A DNA stretch of 64,000 nucleotides from the NCBI RefSeq assembly GCF_003258355.1, contig NZ_QKPO01000016.1, forward strand, positions 62,001 through 126,000. Direction: 5' to 3'. The notes beneath the pieces were generated by a model. It saw nothing but the letters and a program-made list of their open reading frames with translations, was not told the DNA's origin and did not search any database. The DNA comes from Confluentibacter sediminis (lineage in GTDB: Bacteria; Bacteroidota; Bacteroidia; Flavobacteriales; Flavobacteriaceae). The position numbers and the translations under genes are program-made. Below are positions 36,645-46,231 of this stretch, piece after piece (the first letter of the stretch is position 1; every line of letters begins with the position of its first letter).

Positions 36645-38864
36645 ATGACAGAGGAAGACATAGAAAAGGAAAATGCAGCCATAACCAAAGCCTACAAAGA
36701 GTTATTAAGTGTTAGCTATACAACACTAACCGATGATGATAAAAAACTAATCAGAAAGGCCTTTGAAGTTGCTGTTGACGGACATAAAAATCAACGAAGA
36801 AAATCTGGGGAAGCTTATATATTTCACCCAATAGCCGTTGCTAAAATTGTTGCACAAGAGATTGGCTTGGACGCTACATCTATTGCTGCTGCATTACTTC
36901 ATGATGTTGTAGAAGATAGCCCGGATTACAACATAGAAGATATTGAAAGCCTTTTTGGGAAAACCATCGCTAAAATTGTTAGTGGACTTACCAAAATTTC
37001 ATCTTTAAGTAAAGAGCAAGACATGGATGTTTCCCTTCAAGCGGAAAACTTTCGTAAAATGCTTTTAACCATGAATGATGATGTACGTGTCATCATCATT
37101 AAAATAGCCGACAGACTACATAATATGCAAACCATGGACTCGATGCGCGAGGATAAACAAATAAAAATAGCATCAGAGACCATGTATATTTATGCTCCAT
37201 TAGCACATAGAATTGGGCTGTATAATATAAAAACAGAACTTGAAGATTTAGGATTAAAATATTTAGAACCTGACACTTATAATGACATCCTATTCAAAAT
37301 AAAGGAAAGCAAAGAAGAACAAGACCTATATATAAAGGAGTTTAGTGATGTTATAAAAAAATCGTTAGACAAAGAGGCTTTGGAATATACCATTAAAGGA
37401 CGACCAAAATCTATTTTTTCCATAAGACGAAAAATGATTAAACAAGGCGTGTCTTTTGATGAAGTTTATGATAAGTTCGCTATTAGAATTATTTATAAAA
37501 GTGATACGGATACTGAAAAATTCTTAGCTTGGAAAATATATTCTATTGTAACAGATCATTTTAGACCAAATCCAATACGTCTTCGAGATTGGATTTCATC
37601 ACCAAAATCAACAGGTTATGAGGCCTTGCACATCACCGTTATGGGACCTAAAGGACGTTGGGTAGAAGTGCAAATACGCAGCGAACGCATGAACGAGATT
37701 GCCGAGAAAGGTTACGCAGCCCATTATAAATATAAACAAGACAATGAGAAAGAGGACAATCTCGAAGAGTGGATCAATAAGCTTCAAGAAGTCTTGGAAA
37801 ACCCAGAGACCAATGCTGTAGACTTTGTTGAGCAATTTAAACTCAATTTATATTCTCACGAAATATTTGTTTTTACCCCAAAAGGTGAGTTAAAATCGCT
37901 GCCAAAAGGTGCCACACCATTAGATTTTGCTTTCAGTATCCATACAGAAGTAGGTTTAAAAACCCGAGGTGCTAAGGTTAATGGTAAATTAGTACCTCTT
38001 AGCCATGTATTAGTAAGTGGAGACCAAGTAGATATTTTAACTTCAGATAATGCTAAACCCAACGCCAACTGGTTAGACTATGCTACAACGGCCAGAGCTA
38101 GAGCCAAAATAAAATCGGCATTAAAAGAAGACAGAAAAATTATTGGTGAAGAAGGTAAAGAAATTTTAAGAAGGAAGCTAAGGCAACTTAAAATCACATT
38201 AAATGAAAGTAGCGTTAACGAATTGGTTCGTTTCTTTAAACTTAAAACAAGTTTGGATCTTTTTTACCGTGTAGGCATTGGTTCTATAGATAATGTTATG
38301 CTTAAAGATTTTGCCTCTTCTAGAAGCAATGCTTTAATGAGTTTCTTGAAAAATAAAATCACAAGAAAGACAACCATACCTAAAGAAGAATTAGAAAAAG
38401 AAGAAATTACAGCGAATTATGATTCGTTAGTTTTTGGAAAAGAAGATGAAAAACTTGATTATAAACTATCATCGTGCTGTAACCCTATTCCAGGAGACGA
38501 AGTGTTTGGTTTTGTAACCGTTAGTGAAGGTATTAAAGTTCATAAAAAAAATTGTCCCAATGCCCTTAGCTTGCAATCAAACTATGCCTATAGAATTATG
38601 CCAGCCAAGTGGGTAGACTCTTCAAGACAAGAATTTTCAGCATATATATTCATTTCTGGAATAGATCACATGGGATTGGTAAATGAAGTCACCAAGGTCA
38701 TTTCAGAAAATATGCACGTAAACATGAAGAGCCTTAGCTTTGAAACCAATGATGGTTTATTCTCTGGAAAAATAAATCTTATGGTAAACAATAATACCAT
38801 TATAAAAAAAGTTGTAGATATGCTAAAAAAAATTAATGGTATAGATAAGGTCTATAGAGTATAA
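36645..38864 (+). CDS. RelA/SpoT family (p)ppGpp synthetase/hydrolase
   Basis: 739 aa, the long Rel type. The hydrolase domain (HD, ~45-200) keeps the metal-binding HDVVEDS and the RRKSGEAYIFHP motif, so hydrolysis is probably intact. The synthetase domain has GRPKSIFSIRRKM and KFAIRIIYKSD (~250-330). TGS follows (IFVFTPKGELKSLPKGATPLDFA), then a zinc-finger-like CCNPIPGDEVFG and a C-terminal ACT domain (~665-735). It is probably the bifunctional Rel that controls the stringent response. The Fur-like gene starts 24 nt after its stop. Confidence 0.93.
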   Translation: MTEEDIEKENAAITKAYKELLSVSYTTLTDDDKKLIRKAFEVAVDGHKNQRRKSGEAYIFHPIAVAKIVAQEIGLDATSIAAALLHDVVEDSPDYNIEDIESLFGKTIAKIVSGLTKISSLSKEQDMDVSLQAENFRKMLLTMNDDVRVIIIKIADRLHNMQTMDSMREDKQIKIASETMYIYAPLAHRIGLYNIKTELEDLGLKYLEPDTYNDILFKIKESKEEQDLYIKEFSDVIKKSLDKEALEYTIKGRPKSIFSIRRKMIKQGVSFDEVYDKFAIRIIYKSDTDTEKFLAWKIYSIVTDHFRPNPIRLRDWISSPKSTGYEALHITVMGPKGRWVEVQIRSERMNEIAEKGYAAHYKYKQDNEKEDNLEEWINKLQEVLENPETNAVDFVEQFKLNLYSHEIFVFTPKGELKSLPKGATPLDFAFSIHTEVGLKTRGAKVNGKLVPLSHVLVSGDQVDILTSDNAKPNANWLDYATTARARAKIKSALKEDRKIIGEEGKEILRRKLRQLKITLNESSVNELVRFFKLKTSLDLFYRVGIGSIDNVMLKDFASSRSNALMSFLKNKITRKTTIPKEELEKEEITANYDSLVFGKEDEKLDYKLSSCCNPIPGDEVFGFVTVSEGIKVHKKNCPNALSLQSNYAYRIMPAKWVDSSRQEFSAYIFISGIDHMGLVNEVTKVISENMHVNMKSLSFETNDGLFSGKINLMVNNNTIIKKVVDMLKKINGIDKVYRV

Positions 38865-38870
38865 AAAGTG

Positions 38871-38878
38871 TAAATTTG
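38871..38878 (+). promoter_or_regulatory. -7-like box in front of the Fur-like gene
   Basis: TAAATTTG fits TAnnTTTG and is 10 nt before the ATG. No clear -33 partner was found in the last bases of the Rel gene, so read-through from the Rel gene may matter more. Confidence 0.35.
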
Positions 38879-38888
38879 CGTCGCAATT

Positions 38889-39341
38889 ATGAGTTTACCA
38901 ACAGATACAAAAAATCAAGACATTGTTAAGAATGTTTTTACAAGCTTTTTAGAAAATAAAGGGCATCGTAAAACACCCGAACGTTATGCTATTTTACAAG
39001 AAATTTATAATAGCAAAGAGCATTTTGATATAGAATCTCTATATCTTAACATGAAAAACAAAAAATATCGGGTATCTCGTGCCACGCTTTACAACACGAT
39101 AGAATTACTTTTAGAATGTGGTTTGGTTAGAAAACATCAATTCGGTCAAAATCAAGCGCATTATGAAAAGTCTTATTTTGATAGACAACATGATCATGTC
39201 ATTCTTACAGACACAGGTGAAGTCATTGAATTTTGCGACCCAAGAATACAATCAATAAAAAAAACAATAGAAGAAGTTTTCGATATCGAGATTAATACAC
39301 ACTCACTTTATTTTTACGGAAACAGAAAATCAACTAAATAA
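38889..39341 (+). CDS. Fur-family transcriptional regulator lacking the CxxC zinc motifs
   Basis: 150 aa. The winged-helix part is typical: [37 protein letters not shown], and QNQAHYEKS. In the dimerisation half, [21 protein letters not shown] shows the His-x-His region, but the usual ICTKCG CxxC is replaced by LTDTG and no second CxxC occurs. It therefore lacks the structural Cys4 zinc site. It may sense a different metal or cofactor, or be a Bacteroidota variant. purA starts 12 nt downstream. Confidence 0.88.
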   Translation: MSLPTDTKNQDIVKNVFTSFLENKGHRKTPERYAILQEIYNSKEHFDIESLYLNMKNKKYRVSRATLYNTIELLLECGLVRKHQFGQNQAHYEKSYFDRQHDHVILTDTGEVIEFCDPRIQSIKKTIEEVFDIEINTHSLYFYGNRKSTK

Positions 39342-39353
39342 TTATTTTTTACG

Positions 39354-40625
39354 ATGGCAGTAGATTTACTACTAGGATTACAATGGGGAGACGAAGGCAA
39401 GGGAAAAATTGTTGACGTACTTACATCCAAATACAACATTATTGCTCGTTTTCAAGGAGGTCCAAATGCAGGACACACATTAGTTTTTAATGGCAAAAAA
39501 CATGTTTTACACACTATTCCTTCAGGTATTTTTCATGAAGATGCTACGAATTTAGTAGGAAATGGTGTTGTGATAGATCCTGTTATTTTTAAAGGGGAAT
39601 TAAGTAAACTTGAAGAGCAAAATATAGACTATAGAAAATCATTGCTTATTTCACGCAAAGCACATATTATATTACCGACACATCGCTTATTGGATGCGGC
39701 TAGTGAAGCCTCAAAAGGGAAAGCTAAAATTGGTTCAACACTTAAAGGTATTGGCCCAACGTATATGGATAAAACCGGCAGAAATGGTTTACGTGTAGGT
39801 GATTTGGAATTAAGCGATTGGAAAGAACGTTATAGAGCCTTGGCAGATAAACATGAATCAATGATTGCCTTTTATGATGCCAAAATTGAATATAATTTAG
39901 AAGAATTAGAAACTGAATTCTTTAAAGCTATTGAGGTTTTAAAATCATTGAAATTTATTGATTCAGAAGAATATATACATCAAGCTCAAAAATCTGGAAA
40001 AACCATCCTTGCAGAAGGTGCTCAGGGATCGTTATTGGATATTGATTTTGGAACCTATCCATTTGTAACATCAAGTAATACCACAGCTGCTGGGGCTTGT
40101 ACAGGTTTAGGTGTAGCGCCTAATCAAATCGGCGAGGTCTTTGGTATTTTTAAAGCCTATACTACGCGTGTAGGTTCGGGACCTTTCCCAACAGAATTAT
40201 TTGATGAAGATGGTGCAACCATGGGGCGGGTTGGACAAGAATTTGGAGCAACCACAGGAAGACCAAGACGTTGTGGTTGGTTAGATTTAATTGCGTTAAA
40301 ATACGCTTGCCAAGTAAATGGCGTTACCCAATTAATGATGATGAAAGGCGATGTACTTTCCGGTTTTAAAACCTTAAAAGTATGTACTGCTTATAAATAT
40401 AAAGGACAGCTAATTCACCATTTTCCATACAATATTGAACCTGAAAATGTAGAACCTGTTTATACAGAGTTCCATGGTTGGAATGAAGATTTAACGGGCA
40501 TGTCTGAAAGCTCCCAGTTGCCAAAAGCATTAAATGACTATATCGAGTTTTTAGAAAAAGAATTGGAAATCCCTATTACTATTGTATCTGTAGGCCCTGA
40601 TAGAAAACAGACTATTTTTAGATGA
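39354..40625 (+). CDS. purA: Adenylosuccinate synthetase
   Basis: 423 aa, full length. GTP-dependent conversion of IMP and aspartate to adenylosuccinate, the first committed step to AMP. Motifs: LGLQWGDEGKGKIVD at the N-terminus with the catalytic Asp, GGPNAGHT, LKGIGPTYMDK, and VTSSNTTAAGACTGLG, ending VSVGPDRKQTI. It lies 12 nt behind the Fur-like gene. (p)ppGpp is a known inhibitor of PurA, which makes the nearby Rel gene notable. Confidence 0.98.
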   Translation: MAVDLLLGLQWGDEGKGKIVDVLTSKYNIIARFQGGPNAGHTLVFNGKKHVLHTIPSGIFHEDATNLVGNGVVIDPVIFKGELSKLEEQNIDYRKSLLISRKAHIILPTHRLLDAASEASKGKAKIGSTLKGIGPTYMDKTGRNGLRVGDLELSDWKERYRALADKHESMIAFYDAKIEYNLEELETEFFKAIEVLKSLKFIDSEEYIHQAQKSGKTILAEGAQGSLLDIDFGTYPFVTSSNTTAAGACTGLGVAPNQIGEVFGIFKAYTTRVGSGPFPTELFDEDGATMGRVGQEFGATTGRPRRCGWLDLIALKYACQVNGVTQLMMMKGDVLSGFKTLKVCTAYKYKGQLIHHFPYNIEPENVEPVYTEFHGWNEDLTGMSESSQLPKALNDYIEFLEKELEIPITIVSVGPDRKQTIFR

Positions 40626-40647
40626 AGTCATTTTCATACAATAATTT

Positions 40648-40680
40648 AAACGCTTCAAAATATTTTTGAAGCGTTTTTTG
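40648..40680 (+). terminator. Terminator after purA
   Basis: AAACGCTTCAAAA, loop, TTTTTGAAGCGTTT followed by a T run; the stem is 12-13 bp. It closes the Rel-Fur-purA stretch. Confidence 0.85.
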
Positions 40681-40736
40681 TTTCCATATACTTAAACATC
40701 ATATTAATCGTTATTTTTGCGACAAATCATTTCAGT

Positions 40737-42539
40737 TTGAAAGTACGACATCTTTTTTATATTAATATACTCTTTTTTTTAGCAGCCTCAATAAACAGTT
40801 ATGCTCAAGAAAAAAAGAAAATTGAAATTGTATATTCTGGAAGAGTCAATATTGATGAAGCCAACTACCCTGGTGCAAAAATTTTAACCAGAGACGATTC
40901 CCAACAAGTCCATATCCTGCACGAAAATATTAATTTATGGTGCGACAAAGCCATTCAATATAGTAATGAAAACTTTATTGAAGCCTATGGCAATGTAAAA
41001 ATGATACAAGAAGATACTATTAACATGACATCAAAATATATAGAATATAGTGGTTTAACACAACTAGCATTTGCCAGCGGCGATGTGGTATTGAAGGACC
41101 CAACTTCTACGATTACTACTGATACGCTGTATTTCGATCGTTTAAAACAGGAAGCTTTTTACAGAAATGGTGGCACCGTTGTAAAGGATACTTCTGGCAC
41201 CATTACCAGTAAAATAGGCAGATATTACATGAACCTTAAAAAATATAAATTTGTTCAAGATGTGGTATTAGTCAATAAAGACGCTACCATTAACTCCAAT
41301 TATTTCGATTTTTATTCTGATACTGGATTTGCCTACCTTTTTGGACCATCAACCATTGTTACCACAGAAAGCAAAACCTATTGCGAAAAAGGCTTTTACG
41401 ATACCAAATTAAAGGTAGGATATGCCATGAAAAATGCCAAGATTGATTATGATAATAGAGAGATAAAAGGAGATAGCTTATATTTTGATAATAATAAAAG
41501 TTTTGCATCGGCTACAAACAATATTAAAGTTACCGATACCTTAAATAAAAGTATTGTTAAAGGGCATTATGCGGAAGTTTTTAAAGAAAAAGATTCTGTT
41601 TTTATAACCAAAAGGGCTTATGCCATAACCGTTCAAGAAAAAGATTCTGTTTATGTACATGCAGATACCTTAATGGTTACCGGAAAACCTGAAAAACGCA
41701 TTATAAGAGGATTTAAAAATGTAAGAATGTATAAATCTGATATGAGTGGAAAAGCAGATTCCATCCATATGAATCAAGAAACAGGGCTAACACAATTCAT
41801 AAATATTTCAAAACCGGGAAGAACCGATTTGTTTTCAGTAAAACTAAAACCCATTCTTTGGAATATAGACAATCAAATGACGGGTGATACCATTCATTTA
41901 ATTTCAGATACTAAAACCGAAAAACTTGATTCGCTCATTGTATTTAATAATGCATTCATCATAAGTAAGGATTCGGTGGGGACTGGCTACAATCAAATTA
42001 ACGGTCAAAAGCTCATAGGTTTATTTGATGATAACAATGAGCTATATAACATTGACATCATTAAAAATGCACAATCCATATATTATTCAAGAAATGATGA
42101 CGATGAACTGATAGGAATCGATAAATCTAAATCAGGCTCCATCAATATTAAAATTTCTGACAAAACTATAGATGAAGTTAATAAAATCAATCAAGTAGAT
42201 GGTTTATTATATCCTGAATCCAAATTCCCCGACAACGAAAAACTTTTAAAAGGATTCGATTGGCGTGATGAAGAACGACCCAGAAGCGTAGAAGATCTAT
42301 TTAAAGATGATCCCCCTTTAGTTTTACCAATTATTAAAGGTTTAGATGATTACGTACCTCAAGAAGACTTTTTCGACGAAGACATGTTAGAACGCATAAA
42401 CCAAGCTGATGAAGCCAGCAAGAATACCGATAAAGACAAAGATCCTAAAGCATCTAGAAATTTACCGCAAAGAGTTAAAAACAAAGAAAAAAATAACCTT
42501 ATTGCACCAGCAAATGATACTGTTGGTGGTGAAGAATAA
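40737..42539 (+). CDS. OstA-like exported protein (LPS transport related)
   Basis: 600 aa. The start is a TTG (no ATG lies before the signal peptide), and a TATTTTTG box is at 40712-40719. The signal peptide ends at NSYAQ (~24). Two successive OstA/LptA-like beta-jellyroll regions follow, with repeated elements such as NFIEAYGNVKM, FASGDVVLKD, ITTDTLYFDR and EIKGDSLYFD. The C-terminal ~90 residues are charged and rich in Lys/Asp. The OstA fold points to binding or moving lipopolysaccharide across the periplasm. Its stop overlaps the next start by one base (TAATG). Confidence 0.87.
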   Translation: MKVRHLFYINILFFLAASINSYAQEKKKIEIVYSGRVNIDEANYPGAKILTRDDSQQVHILHENINLWCDKAIQYSNENFIEAYGNVKMIQEDTINMTSKYIEYSGLTQLAFASGDVVLKDPTSTITTDTLYFDRLKQEAFYRNGGTVVKDTSGTITSKIGRYYMNLKKYKFVQDVVLVNKDATINSNYFDFYSDTGFAYLFGPSTIVTTESKTYCEKGFYDTKLKVGYAMKNAKIDYDNREIKGDSLYFDNNKSFASATNNIKVTDTLNKSIVKGHYAEVFKEKDSVFITKRAYAITVQEKDSVYVHADTLMVTGKPEKRIIRGFKNVRMYKSDMSGKADSIHMNQETGLTQFINISKPGRTDLFSVKLKPILWNIDNQMTGDTIHLISDTKTEKLDSLIVFNNAFIISKDSVGTGYNQINGQKLIGLFDDNNELYNIDIIKNAQSIYYSRNDDDELIGIDKSKSGSINIKISDKTIDEVNKINQVDGLLYPESKFPDNEKLLKGFDWRDEERPRSVEDLFKDDPPLVLPIIKGLDDYVPQEDFFDEDMLERINQADEASKNTDKDKDPKASRNLPQRVKNKEKNNLIAPANDTVGGEE

Positions 42540-43714
42540 TGAAGTCAGATTTTTTTAAATATCAAGCACAAACAAGCCCCTACCCATTAGCCATGGAAAT
42601 TTCCCATGCAAATGGTTCTTATATATACGACACAAATAACAAAGCGTATTTAGATTTTGTAGCTGGCGTATCAGCAACACCATTAGGGCACAATCACCCA
42701 AAGATTATAAACGCCATAAAAGAACAAGCAGACAAGTATTTACATGTCATGGTGTATGGTGAATATATTCAAAAACCAGCCGTAGAGCTCACCAAATTAC
42801 TTGCGGAGAATCTGCCAGCTTCTTTAGATAAAACCTATTTAACCAATTCTGGCACAGAGGCTATTGAAGGAGCTTTAAAATTAGCAAAGCGCGCCACTGG
42901 CAGAAGCGAAATGATTTCTGCCCACAATGCCTATCATGGAAATACTATGGGGTCTATGAGTGTTATGGGCTATGAGGATCGCAAACAAGCATTTAGACCA
43001 TTATTACCCGATGTTCGGTTTATAAACTTTAACAATGAAGAAGATTTAGAACAAATAACTACAAAAACAGCTTGTGTTATCTTAGAAACTATTCAAGGTG
43101 GCGCTGGTTTTATAGAGCCAACTAATGGGTATTTAGAAAAAGTTAAAAGACGTTGTAATGAAGTTGGCGCACTTTTAATTTTAGATGAAATCCAACCAGG
43201 CATTGGTAGAACAGGTAAATTATTCGGTTTTGAACATTATAATTGCATACCAGATATTTTAGTAACTGGAAAAGGTTTGGGAGGCGGCTTGCCCATTGGA
43301 GCTTTTACGGCTTCAAGTGAGCTTATGGATTTATTATGTACACAACCCAAATTGGGACATATTACCACATTTGGAGGTCATCCACTTATAGCCGCCTCCG
43401 CTTTAGCAACCTTAAAAGAAATTACCGAAAGTGATTTAATGCCCTTAGCATTAGAAAAAGAACAACTCATTCGTCAACTATTGATCCATCCGCTTATTTT
43501 AGAAATTAGAGGAAAAGGACTGATGTTAGCATTAATAACGCCATCAGCCGAAATCACAAATACTGTCATTCTCAAGTGTCAAGATCATGGTTTAATACTC
43601 TTTTGGTTACTTTTTGAACCTACCGCAGTACGTATTACACCGCCTTTAACCATCTCAAATGATGAAATCATCAAAGGATGTCACATTATTTTAGATATTT
43701 TAAATACTTTTTAG
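42539..43714 (+). CDS. Aspartate aminotransferase family protein (class III)
   Basis: 391 aa, PLP fold type I class III. It has LDFVAGVSATPLGHNHP, the PLP phosphate loop NSGTEAIEGALKLA, catalytic Asp in ALLILDEIQPGIGRTG, and the Schiff-base Lys in LVTGKGLGGGLPIGAF (~249). ArgD/ornithine-type relatives act on acylated ornithine or similar amines; the exact substrate is unclear. It is translationally coupled to the OstA-like gene (TAATG overlap), a neighbour pairing common in this phylum. Confidence 0.9.
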   Translation: MKSDFFKYQAQTSPYPLAMEISHANGSYIYDTNNKAYLDFVAGVSATPLGHNHPKIINAIKEQADKYLHVMVYGEYIQKPAVELTKLLAENLPASLDKTYLTNSGTEAIEGALKLAKRATGRSEMISAHNAYHGNTMGSMSVMGYEDRKQAFRPLLPDVRFINFNNEEDLEQITTKTACVILETIQGGAGFIEPTNGYLEKVKRRCNEVGALLILDEIQPGIGRTGKLFGFEHYNCIPDILVTGKGLGGGLPIGAFTASSELMDLLCTQPKLGHITTFGGHPLIAASALATLKEITESDLMPLALEKEQLIRQLLIHPLILEIRGKGLMLALITPSAEITNTVILKCQDHGLILFWLLFEPTAVRITPPLTISNDEIIKGCHIILDILNTF

Positions 43715-43870
43715 CATTAAGATAATATATTCAACTTTCTGAAAATCAAAATAAAAACATCAATTTAAAAAGACTGTTCATTACTTTGTTAAAAACATTT
43801 AACCATTTTTTATAAAAAAAACGCTTTCTACCCTTACATTTAATGAGGAAGAATACTTATAAATGTGCTT

Positions 43871-45259
43871 ATGGAGTTTAGTCACGACGACAACAACAAT
43901 CTGCCGCTTACCAAGTTTGAATCGATGTTGAAAACAAACCATGTTTTATTCTTCGATTCTGAAGAATTTGAAAACATTATTCATCACTACCTAAATGAAG
44001 GTAAAATATCATTAGCTAAGAAAGCCATTAAACTAGGTTTAGAACAACACCCGACTTCTATCAATTTAAAACTTTTTAAAGTTGAGATTTATGTGTTTGA
44101 AGATAAATTAATTCAAGCAGACGAATTGTTGAATGAGCTTTATATTTTAGAGCCTAATAACGAAGAAATCTACATTCAAAAAGCAAATATATTTTCAAAA
44201 AAGGACGATCATTTACAAGCCATTGATGTCCTTAAAAAAGCACTGGAACTTACAGATGATGCTGTAGATGTTTACTCTCTTATTGGTATGGAGTATTTGT
44301 TTTTAGATGAATATGAAGAGGCTAAAGTGTATTTCATGAAATGCCTTGAAGAAGATTTAGAAGATTATTCCGCACTATATAATGTCGTGTATTGCTTTGA
44401 TTTTTTAAATCAAACGGAAGAATGCATTGAATATCTCAATATCTTTTTAGATAAAAACCCATATTGTGAAGTAGCTTGGCACCAGTTAGGAATACAATAT
44501 TTTGAACTGAAAAAATATAAAAAAGCATTGGCTTCGTTCGATTTTGCAATTATTTCTGATGACAGCTTTGTGGGTGCTTATATAGAAAGAGGCAAAGTTT
44601 TAGAAAAATTGAAACGCTTTGAAGATGCTATTGAAAGTTATTCCATAACGCTTAAACTAGACGACCCTACACCTTATGCCCTACTGCGTATAGGAGCTTG
44701 TTACGAGAAATTGAACAACAATGATTTAGCTATTCAATTTTATGAAAAAACGTTACATCAAGACCCTTCATTAGATAAAGGTTGGATTGCTATTACAAGA
44801 TTTTATATAAAAAAAAGAAACTATCTAAAAGCACTTTATTTTATTAATAAGGCTATTAATGTAGATACAGAAAATGTGATTTATTGGAAATTATATTCAC
44901 AAATAAATCAGCGTTTAAATCTTTATGAAGAAGCCGAACGCGGTTATAAAAAAACCTTAGAATTAGGTAATTACGAATTAAATACTTGGCTTTCTCGTGG
45001 TGATCTTTTAATTAAACTCGGTGAACCCCGAGCCGCGATTTATAATTTTGAACAAGCCATCGATTTTTATCCCGAAAATGCTGAAATAGAATACCGTTTA
45101 GCAGGTTTATACTTTACCTTAAACGAAGCCGACAAAGGCACTTTTCATCTAAAAAATGGCTTAAAATATAATGGTGATTATACTTTTATTTTAGACGAAC
45201 TCTTTCCTGAAGTTATAAAAAAAGTTCAAGTTAAAAATTTACTAAAGACAAATCAATAA
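43871..45259 (+). CDS. Tetratricopeptide repeat protein
   Basis: 462 aa from the ATG at 43871 (MEFSHDDNNNLPLTKFE); a GTG two codons upstream is less likely. No signal peptide. Roughly eleven TPR-like repeats run from ~35 to the end, with consensus pieces such as AWHQLGIQYFELKKYKKAL and AYIERGKVLEKLKRFEDAI. It is a cytoplasmic protein-interaction scaffold of unknown partner. A DUF368 gene follows after 52 nt. Confidence 0.9.
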   Translation: MEFSHDDNNNLPLTKFESMLKTNHVLFFDSEEFENIIHHYLNEGKISLAKKAIKLGLEQHPTSINLKLFKVEIYVFEDKLIQADELLNELYILEPNNEEIYIQKANIFSKKDDHLQAIDVLKKALELTDDAVDVYSLIGMEYLFLDEYEEAKVYFMKCLEEDLEDYSALYNVVYCFDFLNQTEECIEYLNIFLDKNPYCEVAWHQLGIQYFELKKYKKALASFDFAIISDDSFVGAYIERGKVLEKLKRFEDAIESYSITLKLDDPTPYALLRIGACYEKLNNNDLAIQFYEKTLHQDPSLDKGWIAITRFYIKKRNYLKALYFINKAINVDTENVIYWKLYSQINQRLNLYEEAERGYKKTLELGNYELNTWLSRGDLLIKLGEPRAAIYNFEQAIDFYPENAEIEYRLAGLYFTLNEADKGTFHLKNGLKYNGDYTFILDELFPEVIKKVQVKNLLKTNQ

Positions 45260-45311
45260 CAAAACGTTTAATTAAAATGTATACCTTTGGTTTTAGCATT
45301 AAAACAAGGAT

Positions 45312-46229
45312 ATGGAAAGACGTTTTTTAGATTATCTAATCATTACATTAAAAGGATTAGCGATGGGTGCTGCCGATGCCGTACCAGGTGTTTCTGGAGG
45401 TACAATCGCTTTTATTTCTGGAATTTATGAAGAGTTAATCGCCACCATTAGCAATATAAAACCTTCTCTTTTCAAAATACTTTTTAAAGAAGGCATTACA
45501 GCTTTTTGGAAAGAAGCTAATGGTAATTTTGTTCTTGCATTGTTATCTGGTATTGTTATTAGCTATGTCTCTTTTATGCAACTTGCTAAATATCTGTTAG
45601 AAAACCAACCCGTTTTAATTTGGTCTTTCTTTTTCGGACTCATTATTGCCAGTATTTATTTTGTAGCAAAACAAATTACCAAATGGAATATACCAGTAAT
45701 TATATCCTTAATTATTGGAGCCAGCATGGCATTTTACATTTCGATTTTACCTGTTATGGCTACAAATGAAAGCCTCATGTTTTTATTTTTTGCTGGAGCT
45801 ATTGCTATTTGCGCCATGATTTTGCCAGGTATTTCAGGATCTTTTATATTAATAATACTTGGGGCATATAAAACCTTGAGTGATGCCATACATGACATCG
45901 ACATAAAAAAAATATTAATATTTGTAGCTGGTGCCTTAGTTGGATTACTCAGTTTTAGTCATATTTTAAAATGGCTTTTTAAAAATTACCACAATATAAC
46001 ATTAGCATTATTAACTGGATTCATTTTTGGTTCTTTAAATAAAGTTTGGCCTTGGAAAGAAACATTAAGTTGGTATACAAATTCCAAAGGGATAGAAGAA
46101 CCACTCATTCAAAAAAGTGTATCTCCTTTTAATTTCAATGGTGACAACCAATTGCTATTTGCCGTTTTGTTAATAATTATCGGATTTTTAACGATTTACA
46201 TTTTAGAAAAAATAGGTTCAAAAAAGTAA
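45312..46229 (+). CDS. DUF368 family membrane protein (PopT-like undecaprenyl-phosphate transporter), copy 1
   Basis: 305 aa, about eight membrane helices. Two internally repeated motifs mark the family: VPGVSGGTIAFISG (~23) and LPGISGSFILIILG (~170). DUF368 proteins (PopT) have been shown in other bacteria to return undecaprenyl phosphate to the cytoplasmic face for cell-wall and glycan assembly. The second copy begins 2 nt after the stop. Confidence 0.9.
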   Translation: MERRFLDYLIITLKGLAMGAADAVPGVSGGTIAFISGIYEELIATISNIKPSLFKILFKEGITAFWKEANGNFVLALLSGIVISYVSFMQLAKYLLENQPVLIWSFFFGLIIASIYFVAKQITKWNIPVIISLIIGASMAFYISILPVMATNESLMFLFFAGAIAICAMILPGISGSFILIILGAYKTLSDAIHDIDIKKILIFVAGALVGLLSFSHILKWLFKNYHNITLALLTGFIFGSLNKVWPWKETLSWYTNSKGIEEPLIQKSVSPFNFNGDNQLLFAVLLIIIGFLTIYILEKIGSKK

Positions 46230-46231
46230 TA

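Noticed and set aside
43865-43870. GTG as start of the TPR gene
   Set aside because: An ATG two codons later fits better, and the GTG adds nothing.
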